Assembly: GCF_041320665.1 (NCBI RefSeq)
Contig: NZ_CP166730.1
Span: forward strand, 1,178,001-1,242,000
DNA: 64,000 nucleotides
Direction of reading: 5' to 3'
Source: Comamonas sp. GB3 AK4-5
GTDB taxonomy: Bacteria > Pseudomonadota > Gammaproteobacteria > Burkholderiales > Burkholderiaceae_C
Below, in pieces: positions 25,027 through 33,884 of this stretch. Position 1 is the stretch's first letter. Each line of letters begins with the position of its first letter. Under the pieces are notes generated by a model. The model saw only the letters and a program-made list of their open reading frames with translations, was not told the origin of the DNA and made no database searches. The position numbers and the translations under genes were made by a program.

Positions 25027-25722
25027 CTACAGCGACGTCCCCGTGGCGTAGCTGTGCGCCACTTCCAGTCCGCCGTCAATGACGAATTGCACGGCCATGC
25101 ACACCAGCAAAAAGCCCATGACGCGGGAGATGGCCTCGACGCCGCCGGCGCCCAGCAGCTCGGCAATGCGGTCGGCAAAGCGCAGCACCACCCAGAACAG
25201 CAGGCCCAGCAGGGCAAAAATCAGCAAGGGCGCCACCGTCAGCACCCAGGGCGCATAGCCGTCCGTGACCGAGGGGCGCAGCGAAGCCGCGCCGCTGATG
25301 ATCATGGCAATGGTGCCAGGGCCTGCAGTGCCGGGCAGTGCCAGGGGCACAAAGGCGATATTGGGTGGTTTGCGCTTGCCTTGTTGCTGCGATACGGCAT
25401 CGGCCTCGGGCGTCTCATCCAGGCGGGAAGAGGGGAAGAGCATGCTGAAGCCAATGCTGGCCACGATCAGGCCACCGGCAATCTGCAGGCTGGGAATGGA
25501 GATGCTGAAGGTCTGCATGATCCACGAGCCGCCGTAATAGGCCACCAGCATGATGCCCACCACATACATGGTGGCCTCCTTGATCTGGCGCTGGCGTTCA
25601 ATATGGGGCAGTTGCCCGCCCAATGACAGCAGCAAGGTCATGGAGGTCAGGGGGTTGGCCAGCGGCAGCAGCAGCGCCAGTCCCAGACCCACCAATTGGA
25701 TCAGCTGGGTGATTTCTTTCAT
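25027..25722 (-). CDS. MarC-family (UPF0056) inner-membrane protein
   Basis: The 231-residue product has six hydrophobic segments and the family motifs LLLPLANPLTSM near the N-terminus and FVPLALPGTAGPGTIAMII in the middle. MarC-type proteins are of unknown function; the name comes from the mar locus but resistance is not supported. A charged loop rich in E, D and Q (about 100-120) divides the two halves. The gene lies downstream of hemL, separated from it by a terminator, and has AAGGAGTGACGCA before the start. Confidence 0.88.
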   Translation of the reverse strand: MKEITQLIQLVGLGLALLLPLANPLTSMTLLLSLGGQLPHIERQRQIKEATMYVVGIMLVAYYGGSWIMQTFSISIPSLQIAGGLIVASIGFSMLFPSSRLDETPEADAVSQQQGKRKPPNIAFVPLALPGTAGPGTIAMIISGAASLRPSVTDGYAPWVLTVAPLLIFALLGLLFWVVLRFADRIAELLGAGGVEAISRVMGFLLVCMAVQFVIDGGLEVAHSYATGTSL

Positions 25723-25747
25723 TGCGTCACTCCTTCAATGCAGCGCG

Positions 25748-25780
25748 TAAAAAAGCAACGCCGGGCGAACCCGGCGTTGC
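25748..25780 (-). terminator. Rho-independent terminator after hemL
   Basis: On the minus strand GCAACGCCGGG (25780-25770) pairs with CCCGGCGTTGC (25765-25755) over a TTCG loop and is followed by T7. It separates hemL from marC. Confidence 0.9.
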
Positions 25781-25818
25781 ACAGTCAATGAGACCGATGA
25801 GGTAGGGGATGAAGAGAT

Positions 25819-27123
25819 TTACAGCGTCTTGAACACTTCGCGTGCGGCTTCGATGGTGCGGTCGATGTCGTCGTCGGTATGGGTCGCGCTGACAAAACCG
25901 GCCTCGTACAGCGCGGGTGCAAAGTAGTGGCCGCGCTCCAGCATGCCGTGGTAGAACTTGTTGAAGACCTTACCATCGGTCTTCATGACCTCGGTGTAGG
26001 TCGTGGGCAGTTCGGGCAGGAAGTAAAAGCCGAACAGGCCGCCTTGCCAGTCCACCGAGAAGGGAATGCCGGCGGCGCGGGCTTCGGCCTTGAGGCCTTG
26101 CATCAAATGGCCGGTCTTGAGGTGCAGCTCGGCGTGAAAGCCGGGGCGGCTGATCAGCTCCAGGGTCTTGAGGCCGCAGGCCGTGGCAATGGGGTTGCCC
26201 GACAGCGTGCCGGCCTGGTAGACCGGGCCCAGCGGCGAGAGCTTTTCCATGATCTCTCGGCGTGCGCCAAAGGCCGCCATGGGCATGCCGCCACCAATCA
26301 CCTTGCCCATCACCGTGATGTCGGGGGCAAAGCCGGGGATGTCCTTGGCATACACGCTTTGCGCGCCGCCCAGGGCCACGCGAAAGCCCGTCATCACCTC
26401 GTCGTAAATCATCAGCGCGCCATGCTCGCGCGTGAGCTCGCGGATGCGGTGGGTGAAGTCCAGGCTGGCGCGCACAAAGTTCATATTGCCGGCAATGGGC
26501 TCCATGATCACGCAGGCGATGGTGCTGCCCATCTTGGCAAAAGCCTCTTCCAGCTGGGCCACATCGTTGTACTCCAGCACCACGGTGTCCTTGGCCACAT
26601 CGGCGGGCACGCCGGCCGAAGACGAGGCGCCGAACGTGGCCAGGCCCGAGCCGGCCTTGACCAGCAGGGCGTCGGCATGGCCGTGGTAGCAGCCGTTGAA
26701 CTTGATGATGGTGTTGCGGCCGGTGTAGCCGCGTGCCAGGCGCAGCGCGCTCATGCCGGCTTCGGTGCCGGAGCTGACCAGGCGCACCATGTCCATGCTG
26801 GGCATGAGTTCACGGATTTTTTCGGCCAGCACCACTTCGCGTTCGGTGGGGGCGCCATAGCTGAAACCTTCCAGCACGGCGGCCTGCACGGTGGCAATCA
26901 CCTCGGGGTGGCCGTGGCCCAGGATCATGGGCCCCCAACTGCCGATGTAGTCGGTGAACTGCTGGTCGTTCTGGTCCCAGAAATGGGCGCCCTGGGCACG
27001 CTTCACAAAGCGCGGTGTTCCGCCCACGGCGGCAAAGGCCCGCACGGGCGAGTTCACGCCGCCGGGGATCACGCCCTTGGCGCGTTCGAACAAGGCAATA
27101 TTGAGATCAGTGTTTGGTGTCAT
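25819..27123 (-). CDS. hemL: Glutamate-1-semialdehyde 2,1-aminomutase
   Basis: HemL makes 5-aminolevulinate, the first tetrapyrrole precursor, in the C5 pathway. The 434-residue PLP enzyme shows [10 protein letters not shown] (21-30), [15 protein letters not shown] (117-131), [16 protein letters not shown] (145-160), [11 protein letters not shown] (240-250) and the PLP lysine K274 in [11 protein letters not shown]. Its start overlaps the end of thiD by 17 nt. The two are commonly neighbours in Burkholderiales. Confidence 0.97.
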   Translation of the reverse strand: MTPNTDLNIALFERAKGVIPGGVNSPVRAFAAVGGTPRFVKRAQGAHFWDQNDQQFTDYIGSWGPMILGHGHPEVIATVQAAVLEGFSYGAPTEREVVLAEKIRELMPSMDMVRLVSSGTEAGMSALRLARGYTGRNTIIKFNGCYHGHADALLVKAGSGLATFGASSSAGVPADVAKDTVVLEYNDVAQLEEAFAKMGSTIACVIMEPIAGNMNFVRASLDFTHRIRELTREHGALMIYDEVMTGFRVALGGAQSVYAKDIPGFAPDITVMGKVIGGGMPMAAFGARREIMEKLSPLGPVYQAGTLSGNPIATACGLKTLELISRPGFHAELHLKTGHLMQGLKAEARAAGIPFSVDWQGGLFGFYFLPELPTTYTEVMKTDGKVFNKFYHGMLERGHYFAPALYEAGFVSATHTDDDIDRTIEAAREVFKTL

Positions 27124-28072
27124 GGGGTGGCATCACAAAGCCCTCCAGTGGCTGGGGGGTCAAGGCATTGGGCGCGGCTGCGTCGGTGTCGGAGGATTCG
27201 TCTTCTTCGCCATCGGGCTGGGCCCAGAACATACGATCCGGCAGGAAATGCCCCATGCCGGGGCGGAAACCGTGGTCCAGGCAACGGTCCAGGTATTCCA
27301 GCGCCTCGTCGGTGGCGGCACCCAGGTCGTTGCCCGTGGCCAGCAGGGCGGTGAGTGCGGCCGACAGCGTGTCGCCCGCGCCCACAAAGCTGCCGTCAAA
27401 CAGCTCGAATTTGCTGCTGCCCAGCACCGTTTCGGGCGAGGCCAGCACGTTGTCTACATATTGCTCGGGCAGGGGGATGCCGGTGACCAGCACATAGGGC
27501 ACATCTTTTTCCTGCGCGGCACGGGCCAGGTCGCGGGCCGTGGGGGGGCGGCTGTGTGTCCAGTCGGGCAGCAGCCAGCGCCACAGCGTGCCGTGGTTGC
27601 CCACCAGCACCGAGGTCTGGGGCAACACCAGCTCCTGGAAGGCGTCCAGATACTGGTCCTGCAAATCATCTTCCCACCACGACAGGTCGGGCATGTAGCT
27701 GATGATGGGGATCTCGGGGTAGTCGGAGGAAATCTCGGCAATCGTGCTGAGGATTTCGGGCGAGCCCACAAAGCCCACCTTGATGGCGCGCACCGGCAGG
27801 TCTTCCAGCACGGCGCGGGCTTGTTCGTTCACCCATTCGTCATCGAGGCGATGGTGGTCGAAGATGCGGTTGGTGTCGCGCACATAGGTGCCGGTCACCA
27901 CGGCCAGAGGGTGGCCGCCGACGCTGGCGATGGTGGTGATGTCGGCCGTCAGACCCGAGGCACCGCAGGGGTCGCAGGCATTGAAGGTCAGCACGCACAC
28001 CGGGTCGGTGGAGACCGGTTCGGTGTCGTCCACAGGCGTTGGGGATGCGGGGGGTGAAGAAGTGAGAGCCAT
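27107..28072 (-). CDS. thiD: Hydroxymethylpyrimidine/phosphomethylpyrimidine kinase (ThiD)
   Basis: ThiD phosphorylates HMP and HMP-P in thiamine synthesis. The 321-residue product belongs to the ribokinase fold: [16 protein letters not shown] is the substrate loop (E. coli ThiD reads DPSGGAG here), [10 protein letters not shown] follows, and [17 protein letters not shown] is the anion hole with the catalytic Asp. The C-terminal 40 residues are acidic and Pro-rich, beyond the usual end. The start at 28072 (MALTSSPP) is a choice; 28132 is also in frame. It overlaps hemL. Confidence 0.88.
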   Translation of the reverse strand: MALTSSPPASPTPVDDTEPVSTDPVCVLTFNACDPCGASGLTADITTIASVGGHPLAVVTGTYVRDTNRIFDHHRLDDEWVNEQARAVLEDLPVRAIKVGFVGSPEILSTIAEISSDYPEIPIISYMPDLSWWEDDLQDQYLDAFQELVLPQTSVLVGNHGTLWRWLLPDWTHSRPPTARDLARAAQEKDVPYVLVTGIPLPEQYVDNVLASPETVLGSSKFELFDGSFVGAGDTLSAALTALLATGNDLGAATDEALEYLDRCLDHGFRPGMGHFLPDRMFWAQPDGEEDESSDTDAAAPNALTPQPLEGFVMPPHDTKH

Positions 28073-28422
28073 GTGCGGTCCGGGTGGCAGACCCCTCAAG
28101 AACAGCACCGGCCGGCGCTGCATAGGGTCCAATGCATTCTATGTGAAGGACTTCTGTACCGTGGGCGCCTCGCGGGCGGGAGGGCCGGGGGCTGGCACAT
28201 GGCCCGGGGAGGGGGCTGCCAGGGCCGCCGGAACGGTGTATGGCGTAAACCATAGCATTGTCAGCTTTTGTATATTGAGTTTCATGCGGTTTTAAGTCGG
28301 AGAATGAAGCCGCAGGCGCTATGGTTGCTCCTGTTTTTGGGCGACGGCCATGACCCCATGTCCTGCAGCGGCTGCTGCAGCGGGCGGCGCAGCCTTCGTA
28401 CGTTCACCGCTAAAATCCCCAT
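28073..28422. other. Divergent intergenic region between thiD and yqgE
   Basis: This 350-bp gap must carry promoters for both directions. TAAAAT at 28411-28416 is a possible -10 only 6 nt before the yqgE start. A GC-rich hairpin based on CTGCAG/CTGCAG lies at about 28363-28381. No ORF is credible. Confidence 0.45.
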
Positions 28423-29022
28423 ATGCCCGCTGAATCTGCGCCTATCAATCTGACGCACCACTTCCTGATCGCCATGCCTGGCCTGGAGGATGAATCTTTC
28501 TCTCGCAGCGTGGTGTACCTGTGTGAACACAGCGAGCGCGGAGCGCTCGGACTGATCATCAACAAACCCATGGAGCTGAGCCTGGAAGGGCTGCTGCACA
28601 AGATCGACCTGCCCATGGGGCGTGACGATCTCAGCGCCGCCCCGGTCTACCAGGGAGGCCCGGTGCAGACCGACCGGGGCTTTGTGCTCCATGATCCCAT
28701 CATTGTCGAGGGGGCTGAGCCGGATACGGCCATCTACGCCTCCACCATGACGATTCCCGGCGGCCTGGAGATGACCACCTCCAAGGACGTGCTCGAAGCC
28801 CTGTCTACCGGCGCCGGCCCGCGCCGCGTGCTGGTCACGCTGGGCTATGCGTCCTGGGGTGAAGGCCAGCTGGAATCCGAGCTGGGCGAAAACGCCTGGC
28901 TCACCGTGGCCGCCAACGCCGATGTGATTTTCGACACCCCGCCCGCACAGCGCTACGACAAGGCCCTGGGCCTGCTCGGCCTGCAGGCGTGGACGCTCTC
29001 GCCCGACGCGGGGCACGCATGA
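28423..29022 (+). CDS. YqgE/AlgH family protein (UPF0301)
   Basis: The 199-residue product has the family start NLTHHFLIAMPGLEDESFSRSVVYLCEHSERGALG (quoted in pieces: LTHHFLIAMPGL, SRSVVYLCEH), NKPMELSL, GGPVQTDRGFVLH and a C-terminal GYASWGEGQLESELGENAWL. Despite the AlgH name its biochemical role is unknown. It is the first gene of a run with 4-nt overlaps into ruvX and pyrR, the same order as in Pseudomonas (yqgE-ruvX-pyrR-pyrB-pyrC'). Confidence 0.93.
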   Translation: MPAESAPINLTHHFLIAMPGLEDESFSRSVVYLCEHSERGALGLIINKPMELSLEGLLHKIDLPMGRDDLSAAPVYQGGPVQTDRGFVLHDPIIVEGAEPDTAIYASTMTIPGGLEMTTSKDVLEALSTGAGPRRVLVTLGYASWGEGQLESELGENAWLTVAANADVIFDTPPAQRYDKALGLLGLQAWTLSPDAGHA

Positions 29023-29522
29023 ACCATTCCACGCCAGACACCCGGCCCGGCAGCGCAGCTGCCCCGGCCGTGGCATTGGCCGCGACCCCCTCGGCCGCAC
29101 CGGCCCCTGTGCCGGCTGCCCCTGTCGTGCCGGCGCATTTCCAGCAGTTCCTGGCCTTTGACTTTGGCACCAAGCGCACGGGCTGTGCCTCGGGCAACCG
29201 GGTGCTGGGCGGAGCCAGTCCGTTGCGCACCATACAGGCCGAAGGCGCGGATGCGCGCTTTGCTGCTGTGGAAAAGCTGATCAAGGAATGGCAGCCCCAG
29301 GCCCTGGTGATTGGCGTGCCCTACCACCCCGATGGGGCGGCGCATGAGAACACGGCCCGCGCCAAGAAGTTCGGCCGCCAGCTGCATGGGCGTTTTCGCC
29401 TGCCTGTTTACGAAGTGGATGAGCGCTACAGCACCACCGAGGCCCTGGCCGGTGGTGCCAAGGACGCGGATGCCGCCTCCGCCTGCATCATCCTGGAGCA
29501 ATTTTTGAGGAGTCTTTCATGA
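29019..29522 (+). CDS. ruvX: RuvX/YqgF family, pre-16S rRNA nuclease / putative Holliday junction resolvase
   Basis: The 167-residue RNase H-fold protein has FDFGTKRTGCASGN (motif I Asp), LVIGVPYHPDGAAHENTARA (middle) and VDERYSTTEA, with DADAASACIILEQFL holding the last acidic residue. An Ala/Pro-rich N-terminal extension of about 40 residues precedes the fold. E. coli YqgF acts in 16S rRNA 5'-end processing; resolvase activity is debated. It overlaps yqgE and pyrR by 4 nt each. Confidence 0.93.
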   Translation: MNHSTPDTRPGSAAAPAVALAATPSAAPAPVPAAPVVPAHFQQFLAFDFGTKRTGCASGNRVLGGASPLRTIQAEGADARFAAVEKLIKEWQPQALVIGVPYHPDGAAHENTARAKKFGRQLHGRFRLPVYEVDERYSTTEALAGGAKDADAASACIILEQFLRSLS

Positions 29523-30040
29523 GCGTTTCCGTCGCCGGTTCTGCCGGTTCCCTGGTGCTGGATGCCGAGGCCCTGTACAAGGAGCTGCTGCGCGGCGTGC
29601 GCAGCCTGATGGGCCCGGCCACGCAGCTGGTGGGCATTGCTTCGGGCGGCGCCTGGCTGGTGGAGCGCCTGCACCAGGACCTGGGCCTGTCGGGTACGCC
29701 CGGCGTGCTGTCCTCGGCCCTGCACCGCGACGACTTTGCCCAGCGCGGCATGGCACAAAGCGTGCAAACCCAGCTGGACTTCGATGTGAATGGCGCCGAC
29801 ATCCTGGTGCTGGACGATGTGCTCTACACCGGCCGCACGGTGCGCGCCGTGCTCAACGAGCTGTATGACTATGGCCGCCCAGGCTGCGTGCGCCTGGCCG
29901 TGCTGGTGGACCGTGGTGGCCGCGAGCTGCCCGTGGCCGCCGAGTTCGCCGCCGCCCGTGTGGCGCTGCCCGCCAGCCAGTCGCTGGCCCTGGTGCGCGC
30001 CGAAGACGGCACCTTCCAATTTGCAGTCAAAGAGGCCTGA
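29519..30040 (+). CDS. pyrR: Bifunctional pyr operon regulator / uracil phosphoribosyltransferase PyrR-like
   Basis: The 173-residue phosphoribosyltransferase has the PRPP loop [14 protein letters not shown] (97-110), the [13 protein letters not shown]-terminal stretch and SSALHRDDF (65-73), all PyrR features. In Gram-positive bacteria PyrR attenuates pyr mRNA; in Gram-negatives this role is less clear. No anti-terminator is obvious before pyrB here, since pyrR and pyrB are 2 nt apart. Confidence 0.93.
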   Translation: MSVSVAGSAGSLVLDAEALYKELLRGVRSLMGPATQLVGIASGGAWLVERLHQDLGLSGTPGVLSSALHRDDFAQRGMAQSVQTQLDFDVNGADILVLDDVLYTGRTVRAVLNELYDYGRPGCVRLAVLVDRGGRELPVAAEFAAARVALPASQSLALVRAEDGTFQFAVKEA

Positions 30041-30042
30041 AC

Positions 30043-31005
30043 GTGCTGTACAAGCGCAATCCCCAGCTGAACAAGAACGGCGAGCTCATCCACCTGCTCT
30101 CCACCGAAGGGCTGTCCAAGGACATCCTCACCCATATCCTGGACACGGCCAGCAACTTCGTCAGCGTCAACGACCGCGAAGTGAAGAAGGTGCCGCTGCT
30201 GCGCGGCAAGAGCGTGTTCAATCTGTTCTTCGAGAACAGCACGCGCACGCGCACCACCTTCGAGATTGCCGCCAAGCGCCTCTCGGCCGACGTGTTCAAT
30301 CTGGACATTGCCCGCAGCTCCGCCAGCAAGGGCGAGACCCTGCTGGACACCATAGACAACCTCTCGGCCATGGCGGCCGATGTGTTTGTGGTGCGCCACA
30401 GCGAGTCGGGCGCGCCCTACCTCATCGCCCAGCATGTGGCCCCGCATGTGCACGTGGTCAACGCCGGTGACGGTCGCCATGCCCACCCCACCCAGGGCCT
30501 GCTGGACATGTACACCATCCGCCACTTCAAGCAGGACTTTGCCAATCTGCGCGTGGCCATCGTGGGTGACGTGCTGCACTCGCGCGTGGCGCGCTCGGAC
30601 ATCCATGCCCTGACCACGCTGGGCGCGGCCGAGGTGCGTGTGGTGGGCCCGCGCACCCTGGTGCCGGCCGATATGGCCAGCATGGGCGTGCGCGTCTTCC
30701 ACAACCTGGAAGAGGGCATCAAGGACTGCGACGTCATCATCATGCTGCGCCTGCAAAACGAGCGCATGAGCGGGGCGCTGCTGCCCTCCAGCCAGGAATA
30801 TTTCAAGAGCTTTGGCCTGACCGAAAAACGCCTGGCCCTGGCCAAGCCCGATGCCATCGTCATGCACCCCGGCCCCATCAACCGTGGCGTGGAGATCGAC
30901 TCCGCCGTGGTCGACGGCCCGCAGGCCGTGATCCTGTCGCAGGTCAGCTTTGGCATTGCGGTGCGCATGGCGGTGATGTCTATCGTGGCGGGCAACGAGG
31001 CTTGA
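30043..31005 (+). CDS. pyrB: Aspartate carbamoyltransferase catalytic subunit
   Basis: ATCase condenses carbamoyl phosphate with aspartate. The 320-residue product has the carbamoyl phosphate site [13 protein letters not shown] (STRTR at 66-70), [12 protein letters not shown] and [13 protein letters not shown]. The start is GTG at 30043, 2 nt after the pyrR stop. There is no pyrI; a pyrX-like gene follows, as in the class A ATCases of Pseudomonas, where six PyrB and six inactive dihydroorotase chains assemble. Repeat A4 begins 13 nt after the stop. Confidence 0.96.
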   Translation: MLYKRNPQLNKNGELIHLLSTEGLSKDILTHILDTASNFVSVNDREVKKVPLLRGKSVFNLFFENSTRTRTTFEIAAKRLSADVFNLDIARSSASKGETLLDTIDNLSAMAADVFVVRHSESGAPYLIAQHVAPHVHVVNAGDGRHAHPTQGLLDMYTIRHFKQDFANLRVAIVGDVLHSRVARSDIHALTTLGAAEVRVVGPRTLVPADMASMGVRVFHNLEEGIKDCDVIIMLRLQNERMSGALLPSSQEYFKSFGLTEKRLALAKPDAIVMHPGPINRGVEIDSAVVDGPQAVILSQVSFGIAVRMAVMSIVAGNEA

Positions 31006-31018
31006 TGCGGGCATCAAG

Positions 31019-31110
31019 CCACCCCCTGAGGCGCTGCGCGCCTTCCCCCTCTCTGCTTCGCGGAGGGGGACGACACCGGCGCTGCGGGGCGGCCCTTGCG
31101 CGGTGTCTCC
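31019..31110 (+). repeat. Repeat family A, copy A4 (between pyrB and pyrX)
   Basis: Hairpin 1 AGGCGC/GCGCCT, hairpin 2 CCCCCTC...GAGGGGG, hairpin 3 GACACC/GGTGTC with the CTGC loop variant. It lies inside the presumed pyrB-pyrX transcript. Confidence 0.85.
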
Positions 31111-31182
31111 TGCGAAAGTGGACGCTGGAAGCGGCAGGGCGGGGTAGAGGGCCGTGTGGTGATGAAGTCTTGCTTGGTATGT

Positions 31183-31239
31183 TTTTGATAGCTGTTGGTG
31201 CTTGTGTATCAAGCGTTGGCAGCCAATTTGGTGTGAAAC
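31183..31239 (+). repeat. Repeat family D, copy D2 upstream of pyrX
   Basis: TTTTTGATAGCTG, then stem GCTTG/CAAGC around TGTAT, then GTTGGCAGCCAATTTGGTG. It ends one base before the pyrX start codon, so it forms the immediate leader. Confidence 0.6.
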
Positions 31240-31240
31240 C

Positions 31241-32536
31241 ATGAAAATCTTGATTCAAAACGGCCGCGTCATCGACCCGGCCCGTGGGTTTGACCAGGTG
31301 TGTGATGTGGCGCTGGCTGCCGGCCGGGTGTTGGCCGTGGGCCAGGCGCCGGCGGGTTTCGAGGCCGATCGTGTGATCGATGCCACGGGCCAGTGGGTGG
31401 TGCCCGGTCTGGTGGACCTGGCCGTGCGTCTGCGCGAGCCGGGTTATGAGCATGAAGGCATGTTGGCTTCCGAAATGGCGGCCAGCGTGGCTGGCGGCGT
31501 GACCAGCCTGGTCTGCCCGCCCGACACCGATCCCGTGCTGGATGAGCAAGGCCTGGTGGAAATGCTCAAGCTGCGAGCCGAGAAGCTGCACCAGTCACGC
31601 CTGTTCCCCATGGGCGCGCTGACGCTGGGCCTCAAGGGCGAGGTGCTGACCGAGATGGCCGAGCTGACCGAGTCCGGCTGCGTGGCCTTTGGCCAGGCCG
31701 ATGTGCCGCTGCCCAACATCCAGACGCTGCAACGCGCCATGGCCTATGCCAATACCTTTGGCTATGCCGTGTGGCTGCGCCCGCAGGACAAGGACCTGGG
31801 CAAGGGCGTGGCGGCCAGCGGTGCGCTGGCCACGCGCATGGGCCTGGCCGGTGTGCCGGTGGCGGCCGAGACCATTGCCTTGCACACCATCTTCGAGCTG
31901 ATTCGCGGCTCGCAGACCCGCGTCCACCTATGCCGCCTTTCCAGCGCCGCCGGCGTGGCCCTGGTGCGCCAGGCCAAGGCCGAGGGCCTGAACGTGACGG
32001 CCGATGTGTCCATCAACAGCCTGCACCTGACCGAAAACGACATCGGCTATTTCGACAGCAGCGCCCGCCTGGTGCCGCCGCTGCGCCAGCAGCGCGACCG
32101 CGACGCGCTGTCGGCCGCGCTGGCCGACGGCACCATCGACGCCCTGGTGTCCGATCACTGCCCGGTGGATGCCGATGCCAAGGTCCTGCCCTTTGCCGAG
32201 TCCGAACCCGGTGCCACCGGTGTGGAGTTGCTGCTGTCCCTGGCCGTCAAATGGTCGCAGGACCAGGGCGTGCCGCTGCTGCGGGCCCTGGAAGTCGTCA
32301 CTGCTGCCCCGGCCCATGTGTTGGGCGGAGCCCTGGGCACGCTGCAGGCCAGCCTGGGCCAGTTGGTGGAAGGCGGTGTGGCCGATCTGTGCGTGGTCAA
32401 CCCTCAGGCCGCCTGGACGGTGGGTGCGGGCGAGCTGCTCAGCCAAGGCAAGAGCACCCCCTTTGCCAGCTACGAGCTGCCGGCCCGTGTGCAGCTCACC
32501 GTGGTGGGCGGCTATATCGCCTTTGAACGCAGCTAA
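31241..32536 (+). CDS. pyrX: Dihydroorotase-like protein, probably non-catalytic PyrX (PyrC')
   Basis: The 431-residue product follows the type I dihydroorotase fold, but the metal site is lost. The motif D-x-H-x-H-L-R-E-P-G reads D59-L-A-V-R-L-R-E-P-G, so both histidines are gone. The later His-ligand motif reads VHLCRLSS, and SDHAPH reads SDHCPV. Homologues of this kind in Pseudomonas are structural partners of PyrB rather than enzymes, and the gene order here is the same. A catalytic PyrC should therefore be encoded elsewhere. It is separated from pyrB by 235 nt carrying repeats A4 and D2. Confidence 0.88.
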   Translation: MKILIQNGRVIDPARGFDQVCDVALAAGRVLAVGQAPAGFEADRVIDATGQWVVPGLVDLAVRLREPGYEHEGMLASEMAASVAGGVTSLVCPPDTDPVLDEQGLVEMLKLRAEKLHQSRLFPMGALTLGLKGEVLTEMAELTESGCVAFGQADVPLPNIQTLQRAMAYANTFGYAVWLRPQDKDLGKGVAASGALATRMGLAGVPVAAETIALHTIFELIRGSQTRVHLCRLSSAAGVALVRQAKAEGLNVTADVSINSLHLTENDIGYFDSSARLVPPLRQQRDRDALSAALADGTIDALVSDHCPVDADAKVLPFAESEPGATGVELLLSLAVKWSQDQGVPLLRALEVVTAAPAHVLGGALGTLQASLGQLVEGGVADLCVVNPQAAWTVGAGELLSQGKSTPFASYELPARVQLTVVGGYIAFERS

Positions 32537-32543
32537 AGCCACC

Positions 32544-33767
32544 ATGCCCAAGCCATTGCGGGCCATGGCCCGCGCACTGGGCCTGCTGGGCCATGTGCTG
32601 TCCGGCATCTGCACGGTGTGGGTGCGCTTTCCTCGGATGACCCCGGCCGAGCGCCATCAGCGCGTGCAGGCCTGGGCCGGCGCCATGCTGGTCAAGGTCG
32701 GCATCCGGCTGGAAGTGATAGGCCAGCCTGTGGCCAGTGGCCCGGCGCTGCTGGTGGCCAACCACATCTCGTGGCTGGACATTCCCGTCATGCATGCGGC
32801 GCGGTTTTGCCGCTTTGTCTCCAAGGACGAGGTGCGCAGCTGGCCGCTGATTGGCCGCCTGGCCTCGGCGGCCGATACCCTCTATATCGCCCGCAGCTCG
32901 CGCCGCGATGCTTCGCGCATGGTGCAGACCATGGCCGACAGCCTGGCCCAGGGCGATGTGCTGGCGGTCTTCCCCGAGGGCACGACCAGCGAAGGTCTGG
33001 GCTTGCTGCCGTTTCACAGCAATCTGCTGCAATCGGCCGTGGTGGCCGATGCCGTGGTGCAGCCCGTGGCGCTGCGCTTTGTGACGGCTGCCGACGGCCA
33101 GACCAGCACTGCGCCCAGCTATGCCGGCGATACCGCGCTGCTGACCTCTATCTGGCGCACATTGTGCGCCGACCAACTGGTGGCCCAGCTGCATTACGGC
33201 CCACCCCAAAAAGCCCAGGGCCGTGACCGGCGTGCCTGGGCCGAAGACCTGCATGCCGAGGTGAATCGGCTGCGTCAGCCTGTATCCATGTCTTGTTCTG
33301 CACCCCCCGCGCTGCGCCTGGCCGCGTCCGACGATGCCCAGGCCTTGCGAGCCATTTTGTGGGCCACCTACGAAACCACCTGGAAGCCCGAAGTCACGGC
33401 CGCCAAGCATGCGCAGATCTGCGAGCAGGACAAGCCCGCAGCCTATGTGCAGTCGCGCGGGGAGCTGTTCTGGCTGGCCGAGTGCGACGGCGTGGTGGCC
33501 GCCATGGTGGACTGGGAGGATGACTTCGTACACGCCCTGCATGTGCTGCCCGGCTTCCAGGGGCGTGGCCTGGGGCAGGCTCTGCTGGTTCATGCCGAGG
33601 CCGCCATGCGTGCGGCCGGCCATGCCAAGGCCAGGCTGGAAACCGACACCTTCAACCAGGCCGCCATTGGCTTTTATGAGCGCCATGGCTACCAGTGCGA
33701 AGCCACCTACCCCGATGAGGAATGGGAAAGCGGGCTGACCACGGTGCTGATGACCAAGGCCTTGTAA
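32544..33767 (+). CDS. Fusion of a PlsC-like 1-acylglycerol-phosphate acyltransferase and a GNAT N-acetyltransferase
   Basis: One uninterrupted 407-residue frame holds two enzymes. Residues 1-240 are a PlsC/LPLAT domain with NHISWLD (73-79, the H-x4-D catalytic pair), a hydrophobic N-terminal segment and FPEGTTSEG (143-151). Residues from about 255 to 407 are a GNAT domain with the acetyl-CoA loop QGRGLG and a C-terminal NQAAIGFYERHGYQ. An internal ATG (33288, residue 249) could also start the GNAT part alone. It starts 7 nt after pyrX. The PlsC half could make phosphatidate or acylate a lyso-lipid; the GNAT substrate is unknown. Confidence 0.85.
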   Translation: MPKPLRAMARALGLLGHVLSGICTVWVRFPRMTPAERHQRVQAWAGAMLVKVGIRLEVIGQPVASGPALLVANHISWLDIPVMHAARFCRFVSKDEVRSWPLIGRLASAADTLYIARSSRRDASRMVQTMADSLAQGDVLAVFPEGTTSEGLGLLPFHSNLLQSAVVADAVVQPVALRFVTAADGQTSTAPSYAGDTALLTSIWRTLCADQLVAQLHYGPPQKAQGRDRRAWAEDLHAEVNRLRQPVSMSCSAPPALRLAASDDAQALRAILWATYETTWKPEVTAAKHAQICEQDKPAAYVQSRGELFWLAECDGVVAAMVDWEDDFVHALHVLPGFQGRGLGQALLVHAEAAMRAAGHAKARLETDTFNQAAIGFYERHGYQCEATYPDEEWESGLTTVLMTKAL

Positions 33768-33770
33768 ACA

Positions 33771-33880
33771 CACTCCTTGGGGATCTTTTCGTCCCAGGGG
33801 ATGTCGTACCCTGTGCGGATGCTGCGGCATCGGGAGGGCTTGCTGCGAAAACAGTGAGTCCATCCACCAACCAAGGAGTG
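33771..33880 (+). promoter_or_regulatory. Leader element that could sequester the ribosome-binding site of the flavoprotein gene
   Basis: CACTCCTTGG (33771-33780) is the exact complement of CCAAGGAGTG (33871-33880), which contains the AAGGAG ribosome-binding site of the gene starting at 33885. The arms are separated by 90 nt. Confidence 0.4.
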
Positions 33881-33884
33881 CGAT

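Noticed and set aside
28268..28453. 61-codon ORF before yqgE
   Set aside because: It overlaps the yqgE start in another frame and lacks a ribosome-binding site or family match.
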